This document shows, one piece after another, positions 1 through 8,138 of a stretch of 64,000 nt of DNA. This DNA comes from UBA2428 sp002343545 (lineage in GTDB: Bacteria > Bdellovibrionota > UBA2428), in contig CALFZE010000057.1 of NCBI GenBank assembly GCA_937952285.1, positions 1-64,000 on the forward strand. The letters are read 5' to 3'. The position numbers were made by a program, and so were the translations under genes. The notes under the pieces were generated by a model. It had not been told where the DNA came from and made no database searches. It saw only the letters and a program-made list of their open reading frames with translations. The stretch's first letter is position 1. Each line of letters begins with the position of its first letter.

Positions 1-886
1 GCGGGGAGCTACGACGCGCGGGTTTCTCGTCGGCGAAGATCCGTCCCAGCCAGCCGATGTCTTTTGCTCGCTTTGCCGAGGCGTAGACTTCGAAGTGGTT
101 TCGGAAGCCGCAGCCTTCGATCTTGAGAATTCGTGCATCGAGGTTTGCGGACCAGAAACTCGGGATGTAGGCGAGGGCCTTGCCGGTTTCGAGGAGCTTA
201 CGGATGAGGGAAAGACTCTCGACGACGTAGTCGATGCGACGGGGGTGAACGTCGTCCCGCCACCCATCCATGGAGCGACGAGCTTCGACCCGACCGAAGA
301 GCGGAAGATTCGGACTCACGAAGCCATGCTTGAGGACCTCCCGGATGGAAACGGGGCCTCGCGTCCGGTAAAGGGGGTGCCCGGGGCCGACGCAGGTCAC
401 GGACTCGAGTTGGCCGATCTTACGGCTCACCCAATCACGCGGAGGGACTTGGATTCCGAGGGCGATATGAGCGCGATCGGCCTCGACTTCGCGGATCGCT
501 TCGTCCCCACTGTTGTTCCGGAGTACAACCCGAGAAAGGGGATGCTCCCGGCGAAGTCGCTCGACGAAGGGCCCGCTGAATTCTCCGAGGAGGATTTCTC
601 GACCCGAGATGACGAGCTCCGGATTGACTTCGCCCGCGCCGATCTCGTCGCGGACCCGGGCCTCGAGCGCGAGGAGATCCTGGGCGCGCCCGAGAAGGTG
701 GGCGCCGGCTTCGGTCAACTTGAGCCGTTGCCGGCTCCGCAGGAAAAGCGAGGTTCCGAGCTCGCGCTCGAGATTCTTGATGGCCTTGCTGATCGCGGGC
801 GGCGAAATGTTGAGTCGGCGGGCGGCGGCGTTGATGCCGTCGGATCTCGCGACCTCTAGAAAGTACGTGAGTTGGTAGAGCTCCAT
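1..886 (-). CDS. LysR-family transcriptional regulator (3' end outside window)
   Basis: This is a DNA-binding regulator of the LysR type: an N-terminal winged helix-turn-helix followed by a periplasmic-binding-protein-like effector domain. The reading frame opens with an ATG at 886 (MELYQLTYFLEVARSDGIN) and stays open to base 1, so about 295 residues are visible and the C-terminus lies outside the window. Residues 1-60 show the usual LysR pattern: Y-F-x-V near the start, then two helices around AARRLNISPPAISKAIKNLE. The effector domain is clear but its ligand cannot be read. The gene is divergent from the small secreted protein at 990, and LysR regulators often control such a divergent neighbour, so that protein is the likeliest target. 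A perfect palindrome lies just upstream of the start (896-908). Confidence 0.9.
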   Translation of the reverse strand, partial: MELYQLTYFLEVARSDGINAAARRLNISPPAISKAIKNLERELGTSLFLRSRQRLKLTEAGAHLLGRAQDLLALEARVRDEIGAGEVNPELVISGREILLGEFSGPFVERLRREHPLSRVVLRNNSGDEAIREVEADRAHIALGIQVPPRDWVSRKIGQLESVTCVGPGHPLYRTRGPVSIREVLKHGFVSPNLPLFGRVEARRSMDGWRDDVHPRRIDYVVESLSLIRKLLETGKALAYIPSFWSANLDARILKIEGCGFRNHFEVYASAKRAKDIGWLGRIFADEKPARRSSP

Positions 887-895
887 GATTCGCGT

Positions 896-908
896 CTTAT
901 ACTATAAG
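896..908. promoter_or_regulatory. Palindromic operator candidate in LysR/secreted-protein divergent region
   Basis: CTTATA-C-TATAAG is a perfect inverted repeat of two 6-base arms around one base. It sits 10 bases upstream of the LysR start codon within the 103-base divergent intergenic region. It is AT-rich in a GC-rich genome and overlaps TATA-like -10 sequences on the LysR strand. It contains the T-N11-A spacing class typical of LysR boxes, so autoregulation is plausible but inferred. Confidence 0.45.
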
Positions 909-989
909 AAAAAACGACACATCTGTACAAAATCCATTCATTTACAGGCAATAGTTCGAATCGCTAGGTCTTTGGGAAAGGAGATCGTC

Positions 990-1526
990 ATGATGAATAG
1001 ATCGATTATTGTTCTTTCCCTCTCTCTTGGCTCGGCTTCGGCGTTTGCCTTGCCCGTTTTCTCGCCCTCTCCCGGGCTGACGACGAAGAGGGGAGGCGTG
1101 ACCGTTTTGGAAGACGGAATCGCAGCGAAGCGTCTGCTCTTGAATCCGACGGATCGCCATCTCGTGAAGGAGTTGGTCCTCGAGGGGAACGCGGCGACCG
1201 TGGGTTTCCAGTCGGTCGGGCTTCGTTCCGTGGCCATCCGACATCCGCGCGGGCCCCAGGCCTTCGGACGGATCGAGATTCTGTTTGAAGCCTCGCAAAT
1301 CGTGCCGGGCCCCGCGAAAGCGATCGTTTCCTCGCCTTTCGAAGCCACGATTCGATTGGACTCGCGCGACCAGGTGAATCCCCGCGGATCGGCCTACGTT
1401 CTGGGCCCGAAGTTTCCCGCAAAATACGAGGTCGTTCTCGGGGGAAAGGTGATCGGGGTTCTGAACTACACCATCAATGGAATCGCGACCCTCGAGGAAG
1501 TCCCGGAAGGCGTGCTCCGCGAATGA
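990..1526 (+). CDS. Small secreted protein of unknown function
   Basis: A 178-residue protein with a typical signal peptide: MMNRS, a hydrophobic stretch rich in L, S and A, and a probable cleavage after SAFA or ALP near residue 20. The mature part has no motif I recognise; it is mixed beta-like sequence with a conserved-looking core (FGRIEILFEAS, YVLGPKFPAKYEVVLGGK). The start at 990 is preferred over longer in-frame options because a GGAG Shine-Dalgarno sequence lies at 980-983, six bases upstream. It is divergent from the LysR gene at 886, separated by a palindrome, and is its probable regulatory target. No family assignment is offered. Confidence 0.75.
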   Translation: MMNRSIIVLSLSLGSASAFALPVFSPSPGLTTKRGGVTVLEDGIAAKRLLLNPTDRHLVKELVLEGNAATVGFQSVGLRSVAIRHPRGPQAFGRIEILFEASQIVPGPAKAIVSSPFEATIRLDSRDQVNPRGSAYVLGPKFPAKYEVVLGGKVIGVLNYTINGIATLEEVPEGVLRE

Positions 1527-1557
1527 CTTTGGGATCGAGTCTGCTAAGTTTCGGCGA

Positions 1558-1952
1558 ATGAGAATCGATGTCGCTCCCGGCGAGAGGTTTGTGCTTCGAA
1601 CCGCGGGGATCTTCTTGAAGAATGACCGCGTTCTCCTACACCGGGCCGAACATGAGGACGTGTGGGCATTGCCGGGCGGCGGCTGCGAATTCTCCGAAGA
1701 CACCCAGGCCGCCCTGGTCCGAGAAGTGGAGGAAGAGCTGGGGGCGACGATTCGGGTCAAGTCACTCGCTTTTACGATCAAGACGATTTCTTCGGGATCG
1801 AGGAGAAGATGGCTGGCCTCGATAAGTTCCGCCCCTTCTTCAAGTGGTTCCGGTTGGACGCCTTGGCGGGCCAAAACGTGAAGCCTTGCTTTTTGAAGAC
1901 GCGGCTATCCAGGTTTGGAGTGGAATCGGTTCACGTCATCGAGCGAGGATAG
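1558..1952 (+). pseudogene. NUDIX hydrolase, frameshifted
   Basis: The first part (from ATG 1558) reads as a NUDIX domain with the complete signature G-x5-E-x7-R-E-V-E-E-E-L-G around residues 38-60. It would hydrolyse a nucleoside diphosphate linked to another moiety. Near 1760-1790 the frame breaks: the original frame degenerates into Ser/Arg-rich sequence and stops at 1881. A different frame then reads FYDQDDFFGIEEK and WFRLDALAGQNVKPCFLKT and stops at 1952, which is the normal NUDIX C-terminus. The segment that usually links these two parts (a strand with a conserved H-E-x-G) is missing, so an internal deletion as well as a frameshift is likely. A TAAGTT box ends 7 bases before the ATG. 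A sequencing indel alone would not explain the missing middle. Confidence 0.75.
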
Positions 1953-2003
1953 TTCCGGAGTTGGCTCCTCTTTTGAGGCCGACGCAACTTGCGTGAACAC
2001 GCT

Positions 2004-2594
2004 CTAGGCGGGGCGGAGGGGCGGACCCACGCCGAAACAAGCGCCGCCGATACGTTCAAGCTCCGCGATCATCGCGCGCGAGTGGGCTCGGGACATTCCC
2101 ATCCGCTCGTGCGCGTTGACGAGGGCGTAGCGCCGCACGTTCGCGAAGTCTCGGCCCCAGCTCACGAGCCGCGACCAAGGTCGGGCGTCCCAAAACTTTT
2201 GATTGTGGCCTAGAACGCGCGTGCCCTTCTTGGATCCCAGCACGAGGCGCGCGATGCGGCCCGAGATCGCACGCAAAAAAGCGCGCAGCGATTCGGGGCG
2301 CCGGAATTGCACGAGTAGGTGCAGATGGTTGCCGGAGTTCGCTCCGTCGTGGAGTTTACCGCCTTGGCGTGCGACCTCTTCGTTCAAGATGCGATCGATC
2401 GCCCGGCCACGGAGAAAGAGAGAACGTTCTCCCCGGGCGAGGCTCGACTTGAGGATGATGTGGGCGGGCAAGCGCGGAGAGAAAGGCCGAGCTCCCGTTG
2501 GGTTTGAGCGACGGGTTTTTTCGCCGCCGAAGCCTGCGCGTAAACGACTTCTGAAGTCCGCGAAGGCATCTAACTGTGCACTCCGCTTGGCCAT
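2004..2594 (-). CDS. REP-associated (Y1/HUH) tyrosine transposase-like protein
   Basis: A 196-residue protein of the TnpA-REP/Y1 single-strand transposase family. Visible marks are the HUH metal-binding pair in SGNHLHLLVQF (about residues 87-97), the preceding A-R-Q-G-G-K-L strand typical of these proteins, and a downstream Y-A-L-V-N helix (about residues 155-160) that carries the probable catalytic tyrosine. Family members act at REP/BIME hairpins and are often domesticated single copies without classical IS ends, as here: I see no terminal repeats around it. The only REP-like hairpin seen in the window is at 51233-51335. The gene is convergent with the decayed NUDIX gene and divergent from gltX. 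It has a near-consensus promoter and a predicted leaderless start. Confidence 0.8.
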   Translation of the reverse strand: MAKRSAQLDAFADFRSRLRAGFGGEKTRRSNPTGARPFSPRLPAHIILKSSLARGERSLFLRGRAIDRILNEEVARQGGKLHDGANSGNHLHLLVQFRRPESLRAFLRAISGRIARLVLGSKKGTRVLGHNQKFWDARPWSRLVSWGRDFANVRRYALVNAHERMGMSRAHSRAMIAELERIGGACFGVGPPLRPA

Positions 2595-2629
2595 GTCAAA
2601 GGTTTAGTAAGCGATGTTATTTTTGTCAA
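2595..2629 (-). promoter_or_regulatory. Promoter of the Y1 transposase gene, leaderless
   Basis: On the minus strand TTGACA (2629-2624), a 17-base spacer and TAAACC (2606-2601) are followed by only six bases before the ATG at 2594. The -35 is a perfect consensus hexamer. A normal -10 to start-site distance of about seven bases would put transcription initiation on the start codon itself. Confidence 0.75.
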
Positions 2630-2721
2630 GGCTGGGACCTCGTTCAGACGAGATCGGGTGCTTTTCCGTCAGCGTCGAGAGAAATTTTTGGGCTACGGGC
2701 TCCGTAGCCTCGCTTCCGATA

Positions 2722-2749
2722 TTGCCTCCGCCCGGGCTTGGGCTAGGCT
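2722..2749 (+). promoter_or_regulatory. gltX promoter, leaderless
   Basis: TTGCCT (2722-2727), a 16-base spacer and TAGGCT (2744-2749) end seven bases before the gltX ATG at 2757. No Shine-Dalgarno sequence is present between the -10 box and the start codon. Confidence 0.65.
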
Positions 2750-2756
2750 CCGGTGC

Positions 2757-4151
2757 ATGTCGCAATCGGTACGTCTTCGCTTTGCTCCCTCTCCGACCGG
2801 ATTCCTGCACGTGGGGGGGGCCCGCACGGCGCTTTTCAATTATTTCCTCGCGCGCTCGCTCGGCGGTCAGTTCATCCTTCGCATCGAGGACACCGACACG
2901 GAACGCAACAAGCCCGAGTTCGAGCGCGAAATCCTCGAGAGCATGCAATGGCTCGGCATGAAGTGGGACGAGGGTCCCTTCTACCAAACCAAGCGCTTCG
3001 ATCGCTACCGCGAGGTCGCGTTCCAGCTGCTCGAGCGCGGCGAGGCCTACAAGTGCTTCTGCACGCCGGCCGAGCTCGACGCCATGCGCGCCAAGGCCGA
3101 GGCCGAAGGGCGCAAGCCCATGTACGACCGCACTTGGCGGGACCGCGCGGATCACCCGGCCGATAAGCCTTTCGTCATCCGCATCAAGGCCCCGCTCGAG
3201 GGCGAGATCCTCGTGGACGACGGCATCAAGGGCGCCGTGCGCTACCCCGCGACGGAAATCGACGACTTCATCCTTTTCCGCTCGAACGGCACGCCGACCT
3301 ACAACTTTACGGTCGTGGTGGACGACGTCGACATGAAGGTTTCGCACGTCGTGCGCGCCGAGGAGCATCTCAACAACACGCCCAAGCAGATGATCATCAT
3401 GAAGGCGCTCGGTTGGACGCCGCCCAAGTACGCGCACGTTCCGCTCGTGCTCGCTCCCGACAAGACCAAGCTCTCCAAGCGCCACGGCGCCGTGGCCGTC
3501 ACCCAGTTTCGGCAGGAAGGTTACCTGGCCGACGCGATGACGAATTACCTGGCCCGCTTGGGTTGGGCCAAGGGCGACCAGGAGATCTTTTCCTTCGAGG
3601 AGCTCTGCCGCGTTTTCTCGCTCGAGGGTTGCGGCACTTCGGGTTCGGTCTTCGATAAGGTCAAGCTCGACTGGTACAACGCGCACTACATCAAAGCCCT
3701 GCCGCTCGAGAAGATCGTCGAGCACGTAAAGGCGCTCTACGGTACGGACTTCGGGGCGCTCGCTTCGACGGCGGGGGGGCGCAAGCTCCTCTCGGCGCTG
3801 CAAGAACGCGCCGTCCGTCTGGGCGACTTCGTGAGCGGCGCGAGCTGGCTGCTGAAGGAAGCGGTCGAGTTTGATCCCGCGGCGGTCGAGACGGTGCTCA
3901 AGCCGGCCAAGACCGACGTGCTCGCGGCCTTCGGCGCCAAGCTCGAAGCGTGCCCCGACGCCGACTGGAGCGCGGAAAAGCTCGCGGCCCTCGTGAAGGC
4001 GACGATCGCCGAGAAGGGCGTCAAGATGCCCGAGCTCGGCAAGCCCGTGCGCGTGCTGTTGACGGGCGGTCTGGCGGGCCCCGACCTCGGGCTTATCCTC
4101 GAGTCGCTCGGCAAGGCCCGCTCGCTCGCGCGCCTCGCCGCCCGCGGCTAA
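2757..4151 (+). CDS. gltX: Glutamyl-tRNA synthetase
   Basis: Charges tRNA-Glu with glutamate using ATP; a cytosolic class I aminoacyl-tRNA synthetase. The 464-residue length is normal. The class I HIGH-type motif is seen as FAPSPTGFLHVGG (residues 9-21), followed by R-T-A-L-F-N-Y. The second catalytic motif KLSKR-HG lies near residue 238. The C-terminal anticodon-binding helical domain is present. The ATG at 2757 is chosen over an upstream in-frame start because SVRLRFAPSPTG is the conserved N-terminus and a promoter ends at 2749. No second gltX-like or gatCAB gene is in the window, so whether this enzyme also charges tRNA-Gln cannot be judged. Confidence 0.96.
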   Translation: MSQSVRLRFAPSPTGFLHVGGARTALFNYFLARSLGGQFILRIEDTDTERNKPEFEREILESMQWLGMKWDEGPFYQTKRFDRYREVAFQLLERGEAYKCFCTPAELDAMRAKAEAEGRKPMYDRTWRDRADHPADKPFVIRIKAPLEGEILVDDGIKGAVRYPATEIDDFILFRSNGTPTYNFTVVVDDVDMKVSHVVRAEEHLNNTPKQMIIMKALGWTPPKYAHVPLVLAPDKTKLSKRHGAVAVTQFRQEGYLADAMTNYLARLGWAKGDQEIFSFEELCRVFSLEGCGTSGSVFDKVKLDWYNAHYIKALPLEKIVEHVKALYGTDFGALASTAGGRKLLSALQERAVRLGDFVSGASWLLKEAVEFDPAAVETVLKPAKTDVLAAFGAKLEACPDADWSAEKLAALVKATIAEKGVKMPELGKPVRVLLTGGLAGPDLGLILESLGKARSLARLAARG

Positions 4152-4160
4152 GGAGAACGG

Positions 4161-4808
4161 CTACTTTTTCGCCTTCAGCGCTTCGTTCAGGCCGGAGCAG
4201 GCGAAGAACGGGGACGGAACTTCGATCACGGTCTGCGACGGGCAATGGCGTTTGAGGCACTTCACGATGGGGTCGAAGGAAGCGGATTCCGAGCTCTTCT
4301 GAAATCCTTTCCCGAGGTTTTTGAAGATCTGTACCGTGCCCGTGAAGGGGCCGCCGATGAGACCATCGTCATCGAGGCTGAAGAGAAAGTCGTCGGCGTT
4401 CGCGCCCGCGGAGTGGTAGCGGTCGTGCTGCTGCTTCGCGAGGACGGCCGAGATGCCTTCCATCTGCTCAACGGTCATGTAGGGCGACATGTTGGCGCGG
4501 ATGACGTCTCCGCGGCCGACGTACCAGAACTCGTAGCGACCTTTTTCGGTCCAGCACGAGAGGCTGTGCAGAGTTTGGCCTTGCTTTACGACCCGATGAA
4601 CTCGTCCGAAGTCGCCGTCGTCCGACTTAAAGTAGACGACGTCACTGAGACCTTCGCGTTGATCGGCGCGACGAAGATCGTCGAGGCTCGAAATTCGGAC
4701 CGACGACGGCTCCCGGTCGCCCGTCGGCGTCGACGAGCAGGCCGTCATGGCGACGGCCGAGAGGGAAAGGAGCATGCGCGTGGAGAAAAACGAAGCGGTC
4801 TTTTTCAT
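4161..4808 (-). CDS. Putative lipoprotein of unknown function
   Basis: A 215-residue protein with a lipoprotein signal: MKKTASFFSTR, a hydrophobic core LLSLSAVAMTA and the lipobox cysteine in TACSS near residue 24. The mature domain carries several cysteines (one in LSCWTEKGRYEFWYVG, one in VKCLKRHCPSQ, one in FFACSG) that could form disulphides in the periplasm. I do not recognise a family. It is convergent with gltX, with only nine bases between the two stop codons, and divergent from the AmpG-like permease. Confidence 0.75.
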   Translation of the reverse strand: MKKTASFFSTRMLLSLSAVAMTACSSTPTGDREPSSVRISSLDDLRRADQREGLSDVVYFKSDDGDFGRVHRVVKQGQTLHSLSCWTEKGRYEFWYVGRGDVIRANMSPYMTVEQMEGISAVLAKQQHDRYHSAGANADDFLFSLDDDGLIGGPFTGTVQIFKNLGKGFQKSSESASFDPIVKCLKRHCPSQTVIEVPSPFFACSGLNEALKAKK

Positions 4809-4941
4809 GAAGCTTGTTTCGGAAGTTTCGAAGGAAAGCTGGAGGGGGTAGGTGAAATTTCGGGTTAGCTGGGCCGAGGCTGAGCGGGGGGCGGAAAACG
4901 CCTAAAGCTCCGAAAATTATAAGCGCCGTGTCCTCAACACC

Positions 4942-4970
4942 TTGTGGAGCCCGGGGGACGCGGAGACACT
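4942..4970 (+). promoter_or_regulatory. Promoter of the AmpG-like gene, leaderless
   Basis: TTGTGG (4942-4947), a 17-base spacer and GACACT (4965-4970) end six bases before the ATG at 4977. The six intervening bases (GGGGGC) cannot hold a normally spaced ribosome-binding site. Confidence 0.55.
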
Positions 4971-4976
4971 GGGGGC

Positions 4977-6203
4977 ATGTCGAAGATGTCTCGAATGCTT
5001 AGTGGCAAGATGCTTCTCGTTCTCCTCATGGGCTTTGTCTCGGGTCTCCCTCTCTTCTTGGTGGGCAGTACCCTGCAGGCCTGGATGAAAGACGCGGGGG
5101 TTGACCTTACCGTCATCGGGCTCTTCTCGCTGGTGGGGTTGCCGTACACGCTCAAGTTCCTTTGGGCTCCCCTTATGGACCGCTACACGGTCTTGCCGGG
5201 GCTCGGCCGGCGTCGGAGCTGGATGCTGCTCAGTCAAATTCTGCTTGGCGTCTCGATCGTCGCGTTGGGGCTCTCCGATCCGCAAGGCGCGCCCGCCGTG
5301 GTCGCCTTTCTCGCCGTTTGCGTGGCTTTCTTCAGCGCGAGCCAAGACATCGTGTTGGACGCTTGGCGCCGCGAGGCCCTGAGCGACGACGAACTTGGGC
5401 TCGGCTCGTCGACCTTCGTGACGGGTTACTTGATCTCGATGCGACTCGTGGCCGGTGCGCTCGCCCTCATCCTGGCGGACCACATGCCGTGGAACCGCGT
5501 CTACTTGATCATGGGCGCGCTCGTCACGGTGGGCATCGCTACGACGCTCGTCGCGAGGGAGCCCGAGGTCTCGACGGCGCCGCCGCGAACGCTCAAGGAA
5601 TCGGTCGTGGAACCCTTCGTGGATTTCTTCTCGAAGTCCGGCGCCTGGATCCTCCTTGCTTTCATCCTGCTCTATAAGATCGGCGACAACATGGCCTCGG
5701 CGATGACGATGCCCTTTTACTTGGAACTCGGTTTCACGAAGACCGATATCGCGGCCGTCACGAAAATCTTCGGTTGGATCGCGACCACGGTCGGCGGCCT
5801 CGTGGGCGGTGCCATCATCCTCAAAATCAAGATCAAGCCCGCGCTCTTCTGGTTCGGGATCTTGCAGGCCATCTCGACTTTGGCCTTCGCCGCGCTCGCC
5901 ATCGTCGGCAAATCGCAGGCCGTGTTGACCGCGGTCATCGCCTTCGAAAACCTCACCGCGGGCATGGGTACGGCGGCCTTCGTCGCCTTCATGGCGACGC
6001 TCACCAACAAGAAGTTCACCGCGACCCAGTACGCTTTGCTCACGAGCCTCATGGGCGTTCCCCGCGTCATCGCGGCCGCGCCGACTGGCTTCTTGGCGAA
6101 AGAACTCGGTTGGACCGGCTTCTTCGTGGCGTGCACGCTCATCGCGTTGCCGGGGATGCTGCTGCTGAAGCCCATCTTCAGACTCGAAGACAAAACGGCT
6201 TAG
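4977..6203 (+). CDS. AmpG-like MFS permease (muropeptide/sugar-type transporter)
   Basis: A 408-residue inner-membrane protein with about 12 hydrophobic segments, of the major facilitator superfamily. The pattern resembles AmpG, the permease that imports anhydromuropeptides from the periplasm for cell-wall recycling. Supporting marks are the N-terminal helix MGFVSGLPLFLVGSTLQAW with its G-L-P-L motif, then LPYTLKFLWAPLMDRY, a canonical AmpG stretch, then R-R-S-W-M, and ASQDIVLDAWRRE (AmpG proteins have Q-D-I-A-x-D-A). The start at 4977 fits the promoter and removes an implausible N-terminal extension. No other muropeptide-recycling gene is adjacent, so the substrate is inferred from the family. 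Confidence 0.8.
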   Translation: MSKMSRMLSGKMLLVLLMGFVSGLPLFLVGSTLQAWMKDAGVDLTVIGLFSLVGLPYTLKFLWAPLMDRYTVLPGLGRRRSWMLLSQILLGVSIVALGLSDPQGAPAVVAFLAVCVAFFSASQDIVLDAWRREALSDDELGLGSSTFVTGYLISMRLVAGALALILADHMPWNRVYLIMGALVTVGIATTLVAREPEVSTAPPRTLKESVVEPFVDFFSKSGAWILLAFILLYKIGDNMASAMTMPFYLELGFTKTDIAAVTKIFGWIATTVGGLVGGAIILKIKIKPALFWFGILQAISTLAFAALAIVGKSQAVLTAVIAFENLTAGMGTAAFVAFMATLTNKKFTATQYALLTSLMGVPRVIAAAPTGFLAKELGWTGFFVACTLIALPGMLLLKPIFRLEDKTA

Positions 6204-6226
6204 ACCCGGACGCTTCTCGGTCGAAA

Positions 6227-6514
6227 TCAGTCGTGTGACTTTTCGTCCAAGAACTTTTCGATCTGCGGGAAGTACGTGCTCCAGTCCCCGCTCCGCGTGC
6301 GGATTTGCTCGATGAGCTTGCGACGCGGTTCCCCTTTGCCGGTGCTTTCGATGGCGCGGTTCGTGGCGTCCTCGAGGAGTTCGGGGGAGCACGAGTGGAT
6401 GCGGTTTGAAAGGTGCTCGAAGGCTTCTTCGGCCGAGGCGGACGAGTCCGCGCGGGCGAGTCCGCTCAGGGCCAAGAGGACGAGGGCGATCACGCGCGCA
6501 AAAGCTTTAGCCAT
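6227..6514 (-). CDS. Small secreted protein
   Basis: A 95-residue protein starting MAKAFARV with a strong signal peptide and a probable cleavage after GLARA near residue 24. The mature part is about 70 residues, charged and probably helical (AEEAFEHLSNRIHSC, RRKLIEQIRTRSGDW), with a single cysteine. It is not a family I recognise. The ATG at 6514 is chosen because the upstream in-frame start would place charged residues ahead of the signal peptide. It is divergent from pckA and convergent with the AmpG-like gene. Confidence 0.65.
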   Translation of the reverse strand: MAKAFARVIALVLLALSGLARADSSASAEEAFEHLSNRIHSCSPELLEDATNRAIESTGKGEPRRKLIEQIRTRSGDWSTYFPQIEKFLDEKSHD

Positions 6515-6566
6515 CTCGATCTCTATCGGCCGAAGCAACTCCGGGCTTGAGCGGAGGGGAGGGGGC

Positions 6567-6596
6567 TTGGCAGGGAGGCCCCCCCGGGCTTAGGCT
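6567..6596 (+). promoter_or_regulatory. pckA promoter, leaderless
   Basis: TTGGCA (6567-6572), an 18-base spacer and TAGGCT (6591-6596) end six bases before the pckA ATG at 6603. The -10 hexamer is identical to that of gltX. Confidence 0.65.
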
Positions 6597-6602
6597 CGCG
6601 GC

Positions 6603-8096
6603 ATGACGCAAAAATCTTGGATCGAAGAGAGCCTCCAACGCGGACTGGGCCGTCTGAGCCCGAACGGTGCCTTCGTGACCGAAACGGGTCGCTATACGGG
6701 GCGAGCGGCTTCGGCCCGACTCATCGCCCGAAACGACGTGACGGAAAACACCGTCAACTGGGGGGCGACGAACTTGGCCTGGCCCGCCGCGAACGCGCGC
6801 GATTTTCACGCCCGGCTCGAAAAATTCCTGCTCGCGGGCCCCCACCACGTCTACCGCGGCTTCGTGGGCCCCTTCGAGATCGAGGTGACGACGCGCTCGC
6901 CGTGGCACGCCGCCTTTGCCGCCAATATGTTCCGCTCGATCCCGGCGGGAGCTTCCGATCGTTGGAAGGGTCGCCGCATTCGCATCTTCCACGATCCCTC
7001 GCAGGTCGCGAAGACGTTCCGTCCGGAATCCACGGAAGAAGCCCTCATCGTGCTCGACCCGCAGTCGCTCACGGTCGGCATCGTTGGCACCGCTTACGCC
7101 GGCGAGATCAAGAAGTCGGCCTTTACCCTTTGTAACTTCCTGCTGCCGGAAGCCGGGAATCTTCCGATGCACGCCTCGGCGAATTGCCGTGCCGACGGGT
7201 CCCACGCCTCGGTTCTCTTTGGTCTTTCGGGCACCGGCAAGACGACGCTGTCGGCGGATCCGGAGCGCGCCCTCGTTGGCGACGACGAGATCGTGTGGAC
7301 GGACGATGGATTGTGGAATCTCGAGGGCGGTTGCTACGCCAAGCTGATCGATCTCGATGCCGACAAGGAACCCGAAATTTTTCGCGCGATATCGAAGCCG
7401 GGCGCCATCCTCGAGAACGTTTCGATGGACGAAGCGGGGCGCATCAACTTCGCGGACCGCGCAAAGACGGAGAACACGCGCGGATCTTATCCGCTCTCGT
7501 CGCTCAAGAGTATCTACCGCCAGGACCGTGGCGCGCAGGCGCCCCGCACGATCGTCTTCCTGACGGCCGATGCCTTCGGCGCGCTCCCGGCCGTCGCGCG
7601 TCTCGATAGCCACCAAGCCCAGTACCACTTCATCTCGGGTTACACCGCGAAGGTCGCCGGGACCGAGATGGGCGTGAAGGAACCGAAGGCGGCCTTTTCG
7701 ACCTGCTTCGGCGCGCCCTTCATGCCGCGTCCGTCGGCGGTCTATGCCAAGCTTCTCGCGGAACGCGCGCGTGCCTCGGGGGCGAGCGTTTGGCTCTTGA
7801 ACACGGGTTGGACGGGCGGCGGGTACGGCAAGGGACCGCGCTTTCCGATCCCCGTCACGCGGGCTCTCCTGCGGGCCATCCAGTCGGGTGAGCTCGAAGG
7901 GGGATCTTTCGTGAAGCATCCCGTTTTTGGTTTTGAGGTTCCGACGCGGGTGCCGGGGGTTGAGGCTTCGTACCTCGCCCTGCCCGAGGGTGATGGCGCG
8001 GCGAAACTCGCGCGGCTCTTCGCCGAAAACATCGCCAAGAATCACCCCGAACTCTCGGGTCATGAGATCGTCGCCAAAGGCGGCCCGCGAATCTAG
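6603..8096 (+). CDS. pckA: Phosphoenolpyruvate carboxykinase (ATP)
   Basis: Converts oxaloacetate and ATP to phosphoenolpyruvate, CO2 and ADP, the first committed gluconeogenic step. At 497 residues it is somewhat shorter than common family members (about 520-540). The P-loop GLSGTGKTTLS lies near residues 205-216, followed by the kinase-2 region VGDDE and the conserved W-N-L-E-G-G-C-Y-A-K. The substrate-binding R-G-S-Y-P-L and the C-terminal Y-T-A-K-V-A-G-T-E and TGWTGGGYGKG stretches are present. The usual DDEHGW is replaced by DDEIVW here, an uncommon change next to the metal site. It is convergent with acs, a pairing that fits growth on acetate or amino acids. Confidence 0.95.
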   Translation: MTQKSWIEESLQRGLGRLSPNGAFVTETGRYTGRAASARLIARNDVTENTVNWGATNLAWPAANARDFHARLEKFLLAGPHHVYRGFVGPFEIEVTTRSPWHAAFAANMFRSIPAGASDRWKGRRIRIFHDPSQVAKTFRPESTEEALIVLDPQSLTVGIVGTAYAGEIKKSAFTLCNFLLPEAGNLPMHASANCRADGSHASVLFGLSGTGKTTLSADPERALVGDDEIVWTDDGLWNLEGGCYAKLIDLDADKEPEIFRAISKPGAILENVSMDEAGRINFADRAKTENTRGSYPLSSLKSIYRQDRGAQAPRTIVFLTADAFGALPAVARLDSHQAQYHFISGYTAKVAGTEMGVKEPKAAFSTCFGAPFMPRPSAVYAKLLAERARASGASVWLLNTGWTGGGYGKGPRFPIPVTRALLRAIQSGELEGGSFVKHPVFGFEVPTRVPGVEASYLALPEGDGAAKLARLFAENIAKNHPELSGHEIVAKGGPRI

Positions 8097-8138
8097 CCCT
8101 CTTGCCGGCCCTCGGGAAAGGGGCCTCGGCGGCGTTGC

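Noticed and set aside
8097..8138. Terminator between convergent pckA and acs
   Set aside because: The 42-base gap is GC-rich, but I could not find a clean stem followed by a T-run.
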